From contig JANQNQ010000002.1 of the NCBI GenBank assembly GCA_028279515.1, forward strand, positions 186,001 through 250,000: a stretch of 64,000 bases of DNA, given 5' to 3'. This document shows positions 25,128-35,700 of this stretch, piece by piece (position 1 is the stretch's first letter; every line of letters begins with the position of its first letter). Position numbers and translations under genes: made by a program. Source of the DNA: Flavobacteriaceae bacterium. Its GTDB lineage: Bacteria; Bacteroidota; Bacteroidia; Flavobacteriales; Flavobacteriaceae. The notes under the pieces were generated by a model. It searched no databases. It was given only the letters and a program-made list of their open reading frames with translations, and had not been told where the DNA came from.

Positions 25128-26207
25128 TTATCTGAAAGTCAACTTGGCCACCCGGTTCTTGCCTGCTGCATAGGCAACAGAGTCGTTCAAAAACCGAATC
25201 GTATAAAACCCTTCTTTTGAGAGTTCCTTCCAATGTTGGCCACCATCTTTTGAATAAGAGATTCCAGTAAAACCAACGGCCACTATCTCTTTCGCTTTTC
25301 TGTTTGGGACATACTGCACACAGCTCTTGTAACCAGGACCTTCTCCATCACTAACCAAGTTCCATGTTTTGCCTCCATCTGCGGTTATTGCTTTGTTGGC
25401 TACATTTCCTTCGGATTGTGTATAATCCCCTCCGATGACAATACCATGCTGAGCATCATAAAAATCACCAGAGTAAATACCTTGTGTCCCTTTTCCTTGA
25501 ATGATCGGAGTTTTAAACACTACCCAAGTTTTTCCTTTGTCGGGAGAATAAAACACCCTGCTTCTTTTTCCGCCAGAAAATAACCAAGTGTGATCATCTA
25601 CAATGGCAATATTGGTATCACTTGCGGCAAAGGCTGCTTCGCCTTCGGCAGCAAGCGGAAGTTGATTGCAGGGAAGTTTTGACCAGCTTTCACCCCCATT
25701 TCTAGTAATGATTACCGACAAACAATTGGCTGTTGGATCGCCCATGACGATACCTTCTTCATCATTCCAAAACGCCATAGAATCGTAAAATACCTTTTCA
25801 TGTGCCTCCTGATACACAATCTTGGTAATCGGCTGTCCGCCACTCCCAATGGTTATTTTATACAGCTTGGCAGGACTGGCAATGGTCATAGCAAATACGG
25901 TTCCATCAGTCAATACTGCAAGACTTCTAAAATTGGTTGTGGTAGAATCATTTTCTATCGTATTGGGTGAATACAACGAGGTAGTTTTTTGCTCGTCATC
26001 AAGCTTTAATACTTTTCCTGATGCCGTTGCATATGCTAGATGGTCATCTTCAAAAACCTCTATGGCCCTTATATTCTCGCTAAATGTACTATCGTATACT
26101 TCTTCGACTATAACTTTAGAAAAGTCTCTGGGAACAAAAGCAGGCTGTAGAGAACAACCGATTGCCATCACCAAAATCAACAGTGAAAATGGAATTTTAT
26201 TCATCAT
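25128..26207 (-). CDS. BNR-repeat/Ycf48-like beta-propeller lipoprotein
   Basis: About 359 residues from the tandem ATG at 26207/26204; the longer frame would put ten residues before the signal. Lipobox in SLLILVMAIGCS. The mature part has Asp-box/BNR blades: SPDKGKTWVVF, TADGGKTWNLV, YSKDGGQHWKEL and TRNGGESWSKL, each closing a blade. The fold matches Ycf48/photosystem-stability-factor-like propellers, which in non-photosynthetic Bacteroidota are annotated as putative oxidoreductases without evidence of activity. Function unknown. Confidence 0.85.
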   Translation of the reverse strand: MMNKIPFSLLILVMAIGCSLQPAFVPRDFSKVIVEEVYDSTFSENIRAIEVFEDDHLAYATASGKVLKLDDEQKTTSLYSPNTIENDSTTTNFRSLAVLTDGTVFAMTIASPAKLYKITIGSGGQPITKIVYQEAHEKVFYDSMAFWNDEEGIVMGDPTANCLSVIITRNGGESWSKLPCNQLPLAAEGEAAFAASDTNIAIVDDHTWLFSGGKRSRVFYSPDKGKTWVVFKTPIIQGKGTQGIYSGDFYDAQHGIVIGGDYTQSEGNVANKAITADGGKTWNLVSDGEGPGYKSCVQYVPNRKAKEIVAVGFTGISYSKDGGQHWKELSKEGFYTIRFLNDSVAYAAGKNRVAKLTFR

Positions 26208-26239
26208 GTAATCATTTTGTTCTACTAATATACACAAAC

Positions 26240-26268
26240 AAAAAAGCCGCTCAAATGAGCGGCCTTTT
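26240..26268 (-). terminator. Terminator of the type IX-secreted protein gene
   Basis: GCCGCTCA / TGAGCGGC 8-bp stem with an AA loop, followed on the minus strand by TTTTTTG; lies directly after the gene at 26299. Confidence 0.8.
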
Positions 26269-26298
26269 CTATGATATGATTGGGTATCAGTCGTATTC

Positions 26299-27117
26299 TT
26301 ATTTCTTCACTAATTTGATTGTAGTTGAAGCATCTTCTGAAGAAACCTTCACAAAGTATACTCCAGCGCTTAGTGCCTTCACATCTACTTGCTCGAAGTT
26401 AGAAGCAACTGTCTTAACACGGCTTCCGTTGATGTTGAAGAAAGTAATGTCCTTAATTTCTGCGTTTTCAGCGCTAATGCGGATGAAATCATTTGCAGGG
26501 TTAGGGAACATAGAAACTCCTGTCAACTCAACTTCTGGGTTGCTCAAGGGAGCAAATCCATAAGTAGTTGTACCAGTAGTCGCTCCAAAGCTATTAGATC
26601 CACCTACAAGAAAAGTATTATCCACATTTTGTCCAAAACCTTTCAATGCAACTTTAACTGGGTCGTTATTGGCAATTAATTCAATGCTTCCACTTGTTGG
26701 GTTACCTGTCACCTCAAAAGACATTACAGCAAATTCTGTAGTCCCGTGAGTAATCACATAATTATTTACAGGAATACCAATAACTAAAAAGTCTCTACTT
26801 CCGTCATCAATATTCGCTCCGCCAGGTCCGAGAACAGCACCAGTAAAAGTTTGTTGCAACGCCCAGTTTGCTGGCTGAGAACCTCCATCTAGTGAAAGTA
26901 AGTTCGTAAGATTTGTAACACTGTATGGTCCTCCAGAAGGTAAAAATATATCAAAGTTGATCTGGTCAAAAGCAAGACCCGTTGCAGAAGCACTTGGGTG
27001 TGCATACAACGTAAATAAATATTGATTAGACATATCTTGCCTTAGCTCGAAGTTATATGTCTGTGCTTGCGCATAGCCAGCAATCAATAATACCAATAAA
27101 AGTAGTGTTTTTCTCAT
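26299..27117 (-). CDS. Type IX-secreted protein of unknown function (type A CTD)
   Basis: 272 residues. Signal peptide MRKTLLLLVLLIAGYAQAQ. The mature domain (about residues 20-185) is beta-rich and of the cohesin/C-type-lectin-like style seen in secreted Bacteroidota proteins (YNFELRQDMSNQYLFTLYAHPSA...). The last 75 residues are a type A sorting domain: GVSMFPNPANDFIRI, FFNINGSRV, LSAGVYFVKV and the terminal KLVKK. Ligand unknown. It has its own terminator and a TATATTTG element upstream. Confidence 0.9.
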   Translation of the reverse strand: MRKTLLLLVLLIAGYAQAQTYNFELRQDMSNQYLFTLYAHPSASATGLAFDQINFDIFLPSGGPYSVTNLTNLLSLDGGSQPANWALQQTFTGAVLGPGGANIDDGSRDFLVIGIPVNNYVITHGTTEFAVMSFEVTGNPTSGSIELIANNDPVKVALKGFGQNVDNTFLVGGSNSFGATTGTTTYGFAPLSNPEVELTGVSMFPNPANDFIRISAENAEIKDITFFNINGSRVKTVASNFEQVDVKALSAGVYFVKVSSEDASTTIKLVKK

Positions 27118-27176
27118 GTCGTTTATTTAATTATTTAGTCTAAGTTATGGTTATACTTGAAGGGGTGTATTTTTGA

Positions 27177-27184
27177 CAAATATA
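27177..27184 (-). promoter_or_regulatory. -7 element upstream of the type IX-secreted protein gene
   Basis: Minus-strand TATATTTG (TAnnTTTG) 60 bases upstream of the start at 27117; the -33 box is poor. Confidence 0.6.
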
Positions 27185-27189
27185 GTAAT

Positions 27190-28182
27190 TTATGGCAATT
27201 GAGCAGAAATTATATGAAAAACTGAGTTAAAAATATTTCCACCATCAGCTAACACATTATCTCTCACCAAGATAAGGTCATTTCCAGCGTTTAAGAAAAT
27301 AACTTCACCATCCATATATAGATCTTCATTATAATACCCCTGAGGCTTGTAGAAAACAGATGCTCCAAAAGGACTTTCAATAGCAGAACGATCTAAAACT
27401 AATTGTTTAACATCTACAGATTCAGCCCCTGTATTCAAGAATATCACACGCTCATCATTGTTAGCATCTCCAGCCCACATAGCATATACACTAGCATTAG
27501 GAGTTCCGAAGTTGGTTAGAGGGTCACTGTTTCCGTTTCCAGAATACATAGTTACACTATTATCTGTAAGATCTAAAGATAGTCCTGTTTCAGTAAGTGC
27601 TTGCGTAGCATTGGTAATCACGCCTAAGTGATTTCTGTGCTTGATGGCCACATAATAGTTTCCTTCGGCTACCATGAAAGACAATCCAGAAGTACCATCA
27701 GTGTGAACAATATCTCCATCTCTTTGTACTAAAGCTGATGTTTCTGCTACAACGCTAGTGTTATCACCGCTATCTCTTAATTCGACATAGATCCAATCAA
27801 CGATCGCATCATTACCAGTTACATTAAAAACAGATGCATCCGCTGTAGCACCATCAGAATACGGTGTTGCAGTAGGGATATGACCTCCAGAACGAAGTCC
27901 GTCTTGCATCAATCCATCACCAGAGCCTAATAGAGGTCCTTGCAAAAACACTTTTGCGTTCAACACCACGATCATGCGGTCTCCTTGGTGGAATCCTTGT
28001 GTAAGCGTAGTGGTTCCGTTTGTGATGGTAGTTACTGCCACTTCACCTACCGTAAACTCTAAGGTGGTTGAACCATTAGTAATTGTTGAGCCCGCAGACC
28101 CGATAACTTGACGCTCAATACTTTGAGCTTGTGTTGTGGCAAAGGCCAACAACATTCCGAAGAGTAGTGTAGTTTTTTTCAT
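27190..28182 (-). CDS. Hemagglutinin-like exported protein
   Basis: 330 residues from ATG 28182 (MKKTTLLFGMLLAFATTQAQ signal); the frame extends further but without signal character. The N-terminal segment FTVGEVAVTTITNGTTTLTQGFHQ is a short repeat common in exported Bacteroidota proteins. The second part includes AMWAGDANNDERVIFLNTG, resembling the dockerin-like GDxNxD region of hemagglutinin-type surface proteins. No C-terminal sorting domain is recognisable, so the route out of the cell is uncertain. Function unknown. Confidence 0.75.
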   Translation of the reverse strand: MKKTTLLFGMLLAFATTQAQSIERQVIGSAGSTITNGSTTLEFTVGEVAVTTITNGTTTLTQGFHQGDRMIVVLNAKVFLQGPLLGSGDGLMQDGLRSGGHIPTATPYSDGATADASVFNVTGNDAIVDWIYVELRDSGDNTSVVAETSALVQRDGDIVHTDGTSGLSFMVAEGNYYVAIKHRNHLGVITNATQALTETGLSLDLTDNSVTMYSGNGNSDPLTNFGTPNASVYAMWAGDANNDERVIFLNTGAESVDVKQLVLDRSAIESPFGASVFYKPQGYYNEDLYMDGEVIFLNAGNDLILVRDNVLADGGNIFNSVFHIISAQLP

Positions 28183-28463
28183 GGCATAACTGTTGAAGAT
28201 GCTAAAATAAGCAATGTGTGTTATTTTCAAAATTAAATTTGTGAACAATTCGATAATTGTTGTGAATTATTAGGTTAACGGTATTGTAAAGTGTTTTGGG
28301 GCCTATTTCGTGCGAAGTAAGCTACGCAAAAGTCTCTATTTTGGAGAATATCGCAAACAATACGACCTATACAAATGCCTATACAAATACGTTTCAAGAG
28401 GCTTTTCTACTTAAAATACGCGGATTAAGCATTAAGAAACATCTTCCGCTAAAAAATTTTTAG

Positions 28464-29504
28464 ATGAATTTTTGGGTGGCTTTTCTTATTTTTAGTGCAA
28501 TGAAATCTAGTCAAGTTGATTTTCTCAACACATTCCTCATTATAATTTCTATGATACTGGCCTATTGGTTGCCGATTGAGTTGTTTTTGATCGCGTATGC
28601 CCTTTTGGGTCCGCTTCATTATCTGACCGAAATTAACTGGGTCAGAGAAAAAAAATACTTTGCAAAGTCAAATTCATGGAAATATTGGGCGCTGGGAATT
28701 GCGATACTGTACGCCGTGCCCACTATATTAAAACTTCCGTTCTTCGAGTCTTTTCTAAAAGACAGTAGTATTTATACCTTTCTCACCACCGACGCAAAAC
28801 GCTATATCAATGGTCTCTTATTCTTTGCATTGGTAATGGCGATTTCGAATATTGCAATCACCAACAAAACACAACGACTTTTGGCCATTGCAATTGGCGG
28901 ATTGCTTGCTGTCTTTTTAAACCAAAATCTCACGTACAATATTTTGGTTGGCATTTTCCTTCCCACGGTTATCCATGTATATCTCTTCACTTGGCTTTTC
29001 ATGCTCTACGGAAACCTAAAAACACACAACAAATTAGGATACTTCAACATAGCATTGGTAGCTGCGGCTCCTTTGGTGTTCTTTCTTGTCCAACTGCCAA
29101 CTACAGGGTATACTTTTACTCCTTATGTAAAGGACATCTTTTTGAACAATAACTTTCATGTGGTCAATGCGCATTTGGCCAAGTTCTTGGGACTCACAGA
29201 GCAACTTAGTTTTTTCTTCTATGAAACCCTTGACCTAAAAGTGCAAATGTTTATCGCTTTCGCGTATACTTATCATTACCTTAATTGGTTCTCTAAAACC
29301 ACCGTGATTGGCTGGCACAAGAAATTGACAACCAAAAGAACCCTATTGATCCTTCTAATATGGGTCGCTTCGGTGTTGATCTACGCTATCGACTACAAAG
29401 TGGGACTCGGACTGCTTTTGTTTTTGAGTGTGCTGCATGTTATTCTAGAATTTCCAATAAATGTGCATTCAATACGAGGAATCTGGCAAGCGATTTTTAA
29501 ATGA
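28464..29504 (+). CDS. Polytopic membrane protein with conserved-looking histidines
   Basis: 346 residues, about nine hydrophobic segments spread over the whole length, no signal peptide. Histidines sit at helix ends: LGPLHYLTE near residue 52, TVIHVYLF near 170, YTYHYLNWF near 272, GWHKK and SVLHVILEF in the last helix. This layout recalls membrane di-iron oxygenases such as Brp/Blh, but the sequence was not firmly recognised. A second possible start is ATG 28500. Single gene, with no functional partner nearby. Confidence 0.6.
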   Translation: MNFWVAFLIFSAMKSSQVDFLNTFLIIISMILAYWLPIELFLIAYALLGPLHYLTEINWVREKKYFAKSNSWKYWALGIAILYAVPTILKLPFFESFLKDSSIYTFLTTDAKRYINGLLFFALVMAISNIAITNKTQRLLAIAIGGLLAVFLNQNLTYNILVGIFLPTVIHVYLFTWLFMLYGNLKTHNKLGYFNIALVAAAPLVFFLVQLPTTGYTFTPYVKDIFLNNNFHVVNAHLAKFLGLTEQLSFFFYETLDLKVQMFIAFAYTYHYLNWFSKTTVIGWHKKLTTKRTLLILLIWVASVLIYAIDYKVGLGLLLFLSVLHVILEFPINVHSIRGIWQAIFK

Positions 29505-29535
29505 TTCCATTACAGCTATTTCCAACGGAAAACGC

Positions 29536-29543
29536 TACCTTTG
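29536..29543 (+). promoter_or_regulatory. -7 element of the RsmB-like gene
   Basis: TACCTTTG fits TAnnTTTG and lies 20 bases before ATG 29563. Confidence 0.65.
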
Positions 29544-29562
29544 CCTCCCAATTTTTTTATAG

Positions 29563-30780
29563 ATGAGATTACATCGCAATTTGGTCTTTGCCGTTATTGA
29601 CGGACTCCATAAGATCTTTAACGAAGGAGAGTATGCCGATAAGGTAGTTGAAAAACTACTGAAGAGAGATAAACGCTGGGGAGCCCGTGACCGGGCATTT
29701 GTAGCCGAAACCACCTATGACATTGTTCGTTGGAAACGTCTCTATGCCGAAATTGCCCAGGTCAAACAACCTTTTGACCGTCCGAACCTGTGGAGAATAT
29801 TTGCAGTATGGGCCACCCTAAGAGGCATTCAACTTCCAGATTGGAAACAATTAGAAGGTACACCTTCGCGAAGAATTAAAGGACGTTTTGAAGAGCTGTC
29901 CCAAAATCGAAAGTTTAGAGAATCGATTCCTGATTGGCTAGACGAACTAGGCATTCAAGAATTGGGCGAAAACACATGGACCAAAGAATTGGCCGCTTTA
30001 AATCAGCAAGCCGAAGTCATCTTAAGAACCAACACCCTTAAAACGACAAAGCAAGAACTTCAAAAAGAATTGGGCGATTTAGAGATTGTGGCCAAAGGAC
30101 TTCGTGGGTATCCCGATGCACTTCAATTGGTAGAACGTGCCAACGTGTTTAGAACCGATGCCTTCAAAAAAGGACACTTCGAAGTACAAGACGCTTCTTC
30201 TCAATTGGTTGCACAGTTTATGGATGTGAAGCCTGGTATGAAAGTTGTTGATGCTTGTGCGGGTGCTGGAGGTAAAACTTTACATCTGGCCGCCTTGATG
30301 CAGAACAAAGGGCAAATCATCGCGATGGATATCTATGAGAACAAACTGAAAGAGTTGAAACGCCGTGCAAAACGCAACGGTGCCCATAATATTGAACCCA
30401 GACACATTGACTCGACGAAACCGATCAAGAAATTGCACGGTAAAGCAGATCGCGTTCTTATCGATGCCCCTTGTAGCGGTTTGGGAGTACTACGTAGAAA
30501 CCCAGACGCCAAATGGAAATTACAACCTGAGTTCTTAGAGCGAATCAAAGGGGTTCAAGCTGAGATATTGACCAATTATTCTAAGATGGTCAAACCCGGC
30601 GGAAAGCTTGTCTATGCTACCTGTTCGGTATTACCATCAGAGAATCAGGAACAGGTTAAAAATTTCCTAGAATCGAATAAAGAGTTTACTTTTGTCAAAG
30701 ACGAAAAGATATTAGCCTCAGAATCAGGATATGACGGATTCTATATGGCCATGTTAGAAAGAAATGAACCCCAAAAATGA
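29563..30780 (+). CDS. RsmB/NOL1/NOP2-family rRNA cytosine-C5 methyltransferase
   Basis: 405 residues. The N-terminal half is a NusB-like helical RNA-binding region. The catalytic domain has the SAM-binding loop VVDACAGAGGKT, the conserved DAPCSGLGVLRRNPD (catalytic Cys for release) and YATCSVLPSENQEQV (nucleophilic Cys). It methylates cytosine C5 in 16S rRNA. The next gene starts 5 bases after the stop (ATG 30785), so the two could be co-transcribed although functionally unrelated. Confidence 0.93.
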   Translation: MRLHRNLVFAVIDGLHKIFNEGEYADKVVEKLLKRDKRWGARDRAFVAETTYDIVRWKRLYAEIAQVKQPFDRPNLWRIFAVWATLRGIQLPDWKQLEGTPSRRIKGRFEELSQNRKFRESIPDWLDELGIQELGENTWTKELAALNQQAEVILRTNTLKTTKQELQKELGDLEIVAKGLRGYPDALQLVERANVFRTDAFKKGHFEVQDASSQLVAQFMDVKPGMKVVDACAGAGGKTLHLAALMQNKGQIIAMDIYENKLKELKRRAKRNGAHNIEPRHIDSTKPIKKLHGKADRVLIDAPCSGLGVLRRNPDAKWKLQPEFLERIKGVQAEILTNYSKMVKPGGKLVYATCSVLPSENQEQVKNFLESNKEFTFVKDEKILASESGYDGFYMAMLERNEPQK

Positions 30781-30784
30781 TAGA

Positions 30785-32572
30785 ATGAAACTAAAATTAC
30801 TCCTTCTTTTATTACTAACCGGATTTGTTGCCTCAGCGCAAATTCCTTCAAATTACTATGATTCTGCTGTTGGGCTTTCGGGCTACGCCTTAAAGACCGA
30901 GTTGAGCAATATCATCTCTACGGGCCATACAGCCCAGACCTATGATGCACTCTACACGGCCTATGTGAATACCCATAGCGATGACACCAATACGTATGAG
31001 AACGACAATACGGTACTAGATTTCTATTCGGAGAATCCTACAGGTGCTGACCCATACAATTTTAACCACTCATCGGCGGACCAATGTGGTAATCAAACCG
31101 CAGAGGGCGACTGCTACAACAGAGAACATCTCGTGCCTCAATCGGTATTTAGCTCAAATTTTCCGATGCAGTCAGATATTCACCATGTGATTCCTACCGA
31201 TGGACGTGTAAACAACTTTAGAGGAAACCTTCCTTTTGGAGATGTAGCCGTCGCGAACTGGACTTCACTAAACGGTTCTTTAAGAGGAAGCAGCGCTGTG
31301 ATGGGATATTCGGGAACTGTATTTGAACCAATCGATGAATTCAAAGGTGACATCGCAAGAGCTTTATTATACTTTGCCACACGTTATGAAACACAAGTTG
31401 ATGCTTGGACCTTTCCTATGTTTAACGGGACCGAAGACCAAGTTTTCACCGATTGGGCAGTAGACGTATTATTAGCATGGCATGCGGCTGACCCAGTTAC
31501 TCAAGAAGAGATCGATAGAAACGACGCAGCTTATAATTTCCAAGGAAACGCAAATCCCTTTGTAGATCATCCAGAATATGTAGACCTTATCTGGAATCCG
31601 GCTCCAGACACCGAAGACCCAACTATACCAACCAATTTGATGGTAACGGGGCAAACTTCGAATACGGTGAGCCTTTCATGGACAGCTTCGACAGATAACG
31701 TAGGGGTGATCGCATATGACATATACGTAGATGGTGGTTTTAATGCTACCGTCGCTACAAATTCAGGTACTGCCATAAGCTTGGCACCCTCAACAACCTA
31801 TTCATTTACGGTATTGGCAAGAGATGCTGCAGGAAACAGCTCTGCACAGAGTAATGCTGTAAACGGAACGACCACAGCCGGTGGCGGTGGCGGAACCTGC
31901 GCAACAGAAACATTCACCAATATACCAACTACCAGCAGCTCTAGTTATCAAACACGAACCTGGACAGGTGACGATGGTGGCACTTGGACTGCGACTGATG
32001 CAAGAACAGACCAAACAATAACCGGTGCAGCCATCACTGTTAGAAACGGAACGCTAACAAGTCCGTCGATTGCAGGTGGAATTGGTAGTCTAACCGTAAC
32101 AACACAGCGTGTTTTTGGTGGCGGTAGTGGTACGTTCACCTTGCGTGTCAACGGTGCTGCAGTTGGAAACATTCCATACAGTGATGTAGAACAGACCACA
32201 ACCGTAGACAATATTGATGTAGCGGGTAGTGTCACTATTTCTTTTACCGATAAGGCAGCTACAGGAGATAGAGTGATCATCGACGATCTTACATGGACGT
32301 GCTTTGAAGTATTGTCTATTGACGAAAACAGCTTGTCAGCTTCAAGCGTATATCCAAATCCATCGCAAGACGGAAACTTCAATCTGCAAGTGCCTTCGGG
32401 GGTTAACGTAAAGCAAATTGAAGTCTATACGATCACAGGAAAGCGTATCGTGAACAAGACGCCAAGTAACGGACAAACGTTGATTCGTATTCAAAATATT
32501 CCGCAGGGAATTTACCTGATGAAAGTCATCGCAGAAGGTCAAAGCATTACTAAAAAGTTAGTGGTGCGCTAG
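30785..32572 (+). CDS. Type IX-secreted endonuclease I family nuclease with FN3 domain
   Basis: 595 residues from ATG 30785 (signal MKLKLLLLLLLTGFVASAQ); the frame opens earlier at 30764. The nuclease domain (about 20-265) has CYNREHLVPQSVF with the catalytic His115 and DIHHVIPTDGRVNNFRGNLPFG. An FN3 domain follows (TIPTNLMVTGQTSNTVSLSWTAST...), then a beta-sandwich around 370-510 and a type A sorting domain (VYPNPSQDGNF ... GKRIVNKTPS ... IPQGIYLMKV). It should digest extracellular DNA or RNA at the cell surface for nutrients. Confidence 0.92.
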   Translation: MKLKLLLLLLLTGFVASAQIPSNYYDSAVGLSGYALKTELSNIISTGHTAQTYDALYTAYVNTHSDDTNTYENDNTVLDFYSENPTGADPYNFNHSSADQCGNQTAEGDCYNREHLVPQSVFSSNFPMQSDIHHVIPTDGRVNNFRGNLPFGDVAVANWTSLNGSLRGSSAVMGYSGTVFEPIDEFKGDIARALLYFATRYETQVDAWTFPMFNGTEDQVFTDWAVDVLLAWHAADPVTQEEIDRNDAAYNFQGNANPFVDHPEYVDLIWNPAPDTEDPTIPTNLMVTGQTSNTVSLSWTASTDNVGVIAYDIYVDGGFNATVATNSGTAISLAPSTTYSFTVLARDAAGNSSAQSNAVNGTTTAGGGGGTCATETFTNIPTTSSSSYQTRTWTGDDGGTWTATDARTDQTITGAAITVRNGTLTSPSIAGGIGSLTVTTQRVFGGGSGTFTLRVNGAAVGNIPYSDVEQTTTVDNIDVAGSVTISFTDKAATGDRVIIDDLTWTCFEVLSIDENSLSASSVYPNPSQDGNFNLQVPSGVNVKQIEVYTITGKRIVNKTPSNGQTLIRIQNIPQGIYLMKVIAEGQSITKKLVVR

Positions 32573-32596
32573 AACTTCTTCCGCATAAAAAATTAA

Positions 32597-32639
32597 AAGC
32601 CGCGTTTTCAACAGCATATTGTTAAAATCGTGGCTTTTT
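32597..32639 (+). terminator. Terminator after the nuclease gene
   Basis: Long imperfect stem: AAAGCC pairs with GGCTTT, plus an inner AACA/TGTT arm, followed by TTTTTTT. It overlaps the upstream extension of the purL frame, which supports the later purL start. Confidence 0.75.
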
Positions 32640-32666
32640 TTGTTGACGTAATTCAGATTGAATGGT

Positions 32667-32674
32667 TAAATTTG
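32667..32674 (+). promoter_or_regulatory. -7 element of purL
   Basis: TAAATTTG fits TAnnTTTG and lies 31 bases before ATG 32705; TTG at 32643 is a possible -33 box with a 21-base spacer. Confidence 0.65.
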
Positions 32675-32704
32675 CGCTTTAAACACAACACAAACGACAA
32701 CTTC

Positions 32705-35700
32705 ATGATTCTTTTCTTCGGAAACCCTAAAACAAAGGTTTTTGCAGTTCAAGTAACTACCGACCTTTCTAGCGAAGACATCAAAAAATTAAACTGGCTT
32801 TTTGGCGACGTACCACAAATAAACAAGGCATCTATCGATGCTTTTTTTGTTGGTCCACGTGCCGCTATGATCACTCCGTGGAGTACCAATGCCGTCGAGA
32901 TCACCCAAAATATGGGAGTCACGGGTATCGTACGAATCGAAGAGTTTGAAGCGGTAGCCGAAGATTTTGAAGATTTCGATCCGATGCTTTCACAAAAGTT
33001 TAATGGGCTACTGCAAGACATCTTTAGCATTGATGTCACACCCGAGCCCATCATTGATATCGAAGACATTGCGGCTTACAACCAACAAGAAGGACTGGCC
33101 TTAAGCGATGAAGAAGTTGTGTATTTAGAGGAATTATCAAAGAAGTTAGGTCGAAAACTTACCGATTCAGAAGTGTTTGGATTTAGCCAAGTAAACTCAG
33201 AACACTGCCGTCACAAGATCTTCAACGGAACTTTTGTAATCGACGGCGAAGAGAAGCCAACATCACTATTTAAGCTCATCAAAAAGACCTCTGCCGAAAA
33301 TCCAAACGATATTGTTTCGGCCTATAAAGACAACGTGGCCTTTGTTAAGGGTCCGCGTATCACGCAATTTGCGCCCAAAAGTGCAGACAAACCCGATTAT
33401 TACGAAACCAAAGAAGTAGATAGCGTTATTTCGCTCAAGGCGGAAACACACAACTTCCCGACCACTGTAGAACCTTTCAATGGGGCTGCAACGGGATCCG
33501 GAGGCGAAATTAGAGATCGTCTCGCTGGCGGAAAAGGGTCGTTACCATTGGCAGGTACTGCTGTCTATATGACATCGTATTCTAGGCTGGAAGAAAACCG
33601 CCCGTGGGAAAACGGCGTCGAAGAACGCAAATGGTTATACCAAACCCCAATGGACATCTTGATCAAAGCATCCAATGGCGCTTCAGATTTTGGAAACAAA
33701 TTTGGACAACCATTGATCGCCGGATCAGTTTTGACCTTTGAACATGAAGAGGACGCTCGCAAACTTGGATTTGACAAAGTGATCATGCTTGCTGGCGGAA
33801 TTGGCTACGGAAAAGCAGAACAAGCTCTAAAAGACACCCCAAAAGAAAGCGATAAAATCGTCATTCTTGGCGGGGAAAACTATCGAATCGGAATGGGCGG
33901 TGCTGCGGTTTCATCGGCAGACACAGGTGCCTTCGGAAGCGGTATCGAATTGAATGCCATTCAGCGTTCAAACCCTGAAATGCAAAAGCGTGCAGCCAAC
34001 ACCGTGCGTGCAATGGTAGAAAGTGATGTCAATCCAATCGTTTCGATCCACGATCATGGCGCCGGAGGACACTTAAATTGCCTTTCTGAATTGGTGGAAG
34101 AAACCGGCGGAAAGATCGATCTTGACAAACTTCCTGTTGGTGACCCTACCCTATCGGCCAAAGAGATCATCGGAAACGAATCGCAAGAGCGCATGGGCTT
34201 AGTGATCGCCAAAGAAAATATAGATACTTTGAAACGCATCGCAGATCGTGAACGCTCACCGATGTACGAAGTAGGCGACGTGACCAACGACCATCAATTT
34301 ACGTTTGAGTCGTCATCCAAAGGTGACAAACCTATGGACCTAGCACTAGAAGATATGTTTGGCAGCTCGCCAAAGACCATCATGAACGATTCAACTGTGA
34401 ATCGTCAGTACGATGCTGTAGAATATAGCATTAACAACATTCATAAATACATCAACCAGGTATTGCAACTTGAGGCTGTTGCCTGTAAAGATTGGCTCAC
34501 CAACAAGGTAGACCGATGTGTCGGCGGACTCGTAGCGAAACAGCAATGTGCTGGTCCGTTGCAATTGCCATTGAACAATTGTGGTGTCATGGCACTTGAC
34601 TACCAAGGGAAAGAAGGAATTGCCACTTCTATCGGACATTCGCCTGTAAGTGCGTTGGTCGACCCTGTAGCCGGAAGTAGAAACTCGATTGCCGAAGCTC
34701 TAAGCAATATCGTTTGGGCTCCGCTAAAAGACGGACTCAAAAGTGTTACCCTTTCCGCGAACTGGATGTGGCCTTGTAAAAATGAAGGCGAAGATGCTCG
34801 ACTTTATGAAGCGGTAAAAGGTTGTTCTGATTTTGCAATCGATTTGGGAATCAATATTCCGACAGGTAAGGATTCGCTTTCGATGAAGCAGAAATACCCA
34901 AATGAAGATGTTATTTCTCCAGGAACGGTAATCATCTCGGCAGCTGCCAATTGTAATGATATTACCAAAGTTGTAGAGCCTGTATTGCAAAGAGACGGTG
35001 GTGACCTTTATTATATCAATCTTTCGCAAGATGATTTTAAATTAGGAGGTTCATCATTTGCACAGATCAACAACAAGATCGGCAATGAAGTCCCGACGGT
35101 GAAGAATGCCGAATTCCTGAAAACAGCCTTCAATACGCTGCAATCGCTTATCAAAGACGGTGAAATCGTTGCTGGACATGATGTTTCGGCTGGCGGATTG
35201 ATCACCACCTTATTAGAAATGTGCTTCTCTGACAATGACCTTGGGGCAGAATTAGACCTCAGCGAACTAGGTGAGAAAGATTCGATCAAGTTATTGTTTG
35301 CAGAAAATGCCGGGGTTGTTTTCCAAGGAAGTGCTGCTAGTCATAAGAAGTTAATTGAAGTAGGCATTGAGTGTTTCAAAATAGGGCAAGTGACCGAATT
35401 TGACACCTTGAGTATTATCAACGATGCACAAGTATTTACTTTGACGATTTCCAGATTGCGTGATGTTTGGTTCCGTACTTCGGTTTTATTAGATAGAAAA
35501 CAAACGGCTAACGGATTAGCCGATGCTCGTTTTGAGAACTATAAGAACCAACCGCTACAATATACCTTCCCAGAACACTTTACTGGGAAACTTGAAGACA
35601 TCATAGGTCTGTCAGGTCGAGCGCAGTCGAGACCTAAAGCAGCCATCCTTCGTGAAAAAGGAAGCAACTCAGAGCGTGAGATGGCCAACGCAATGTACCT

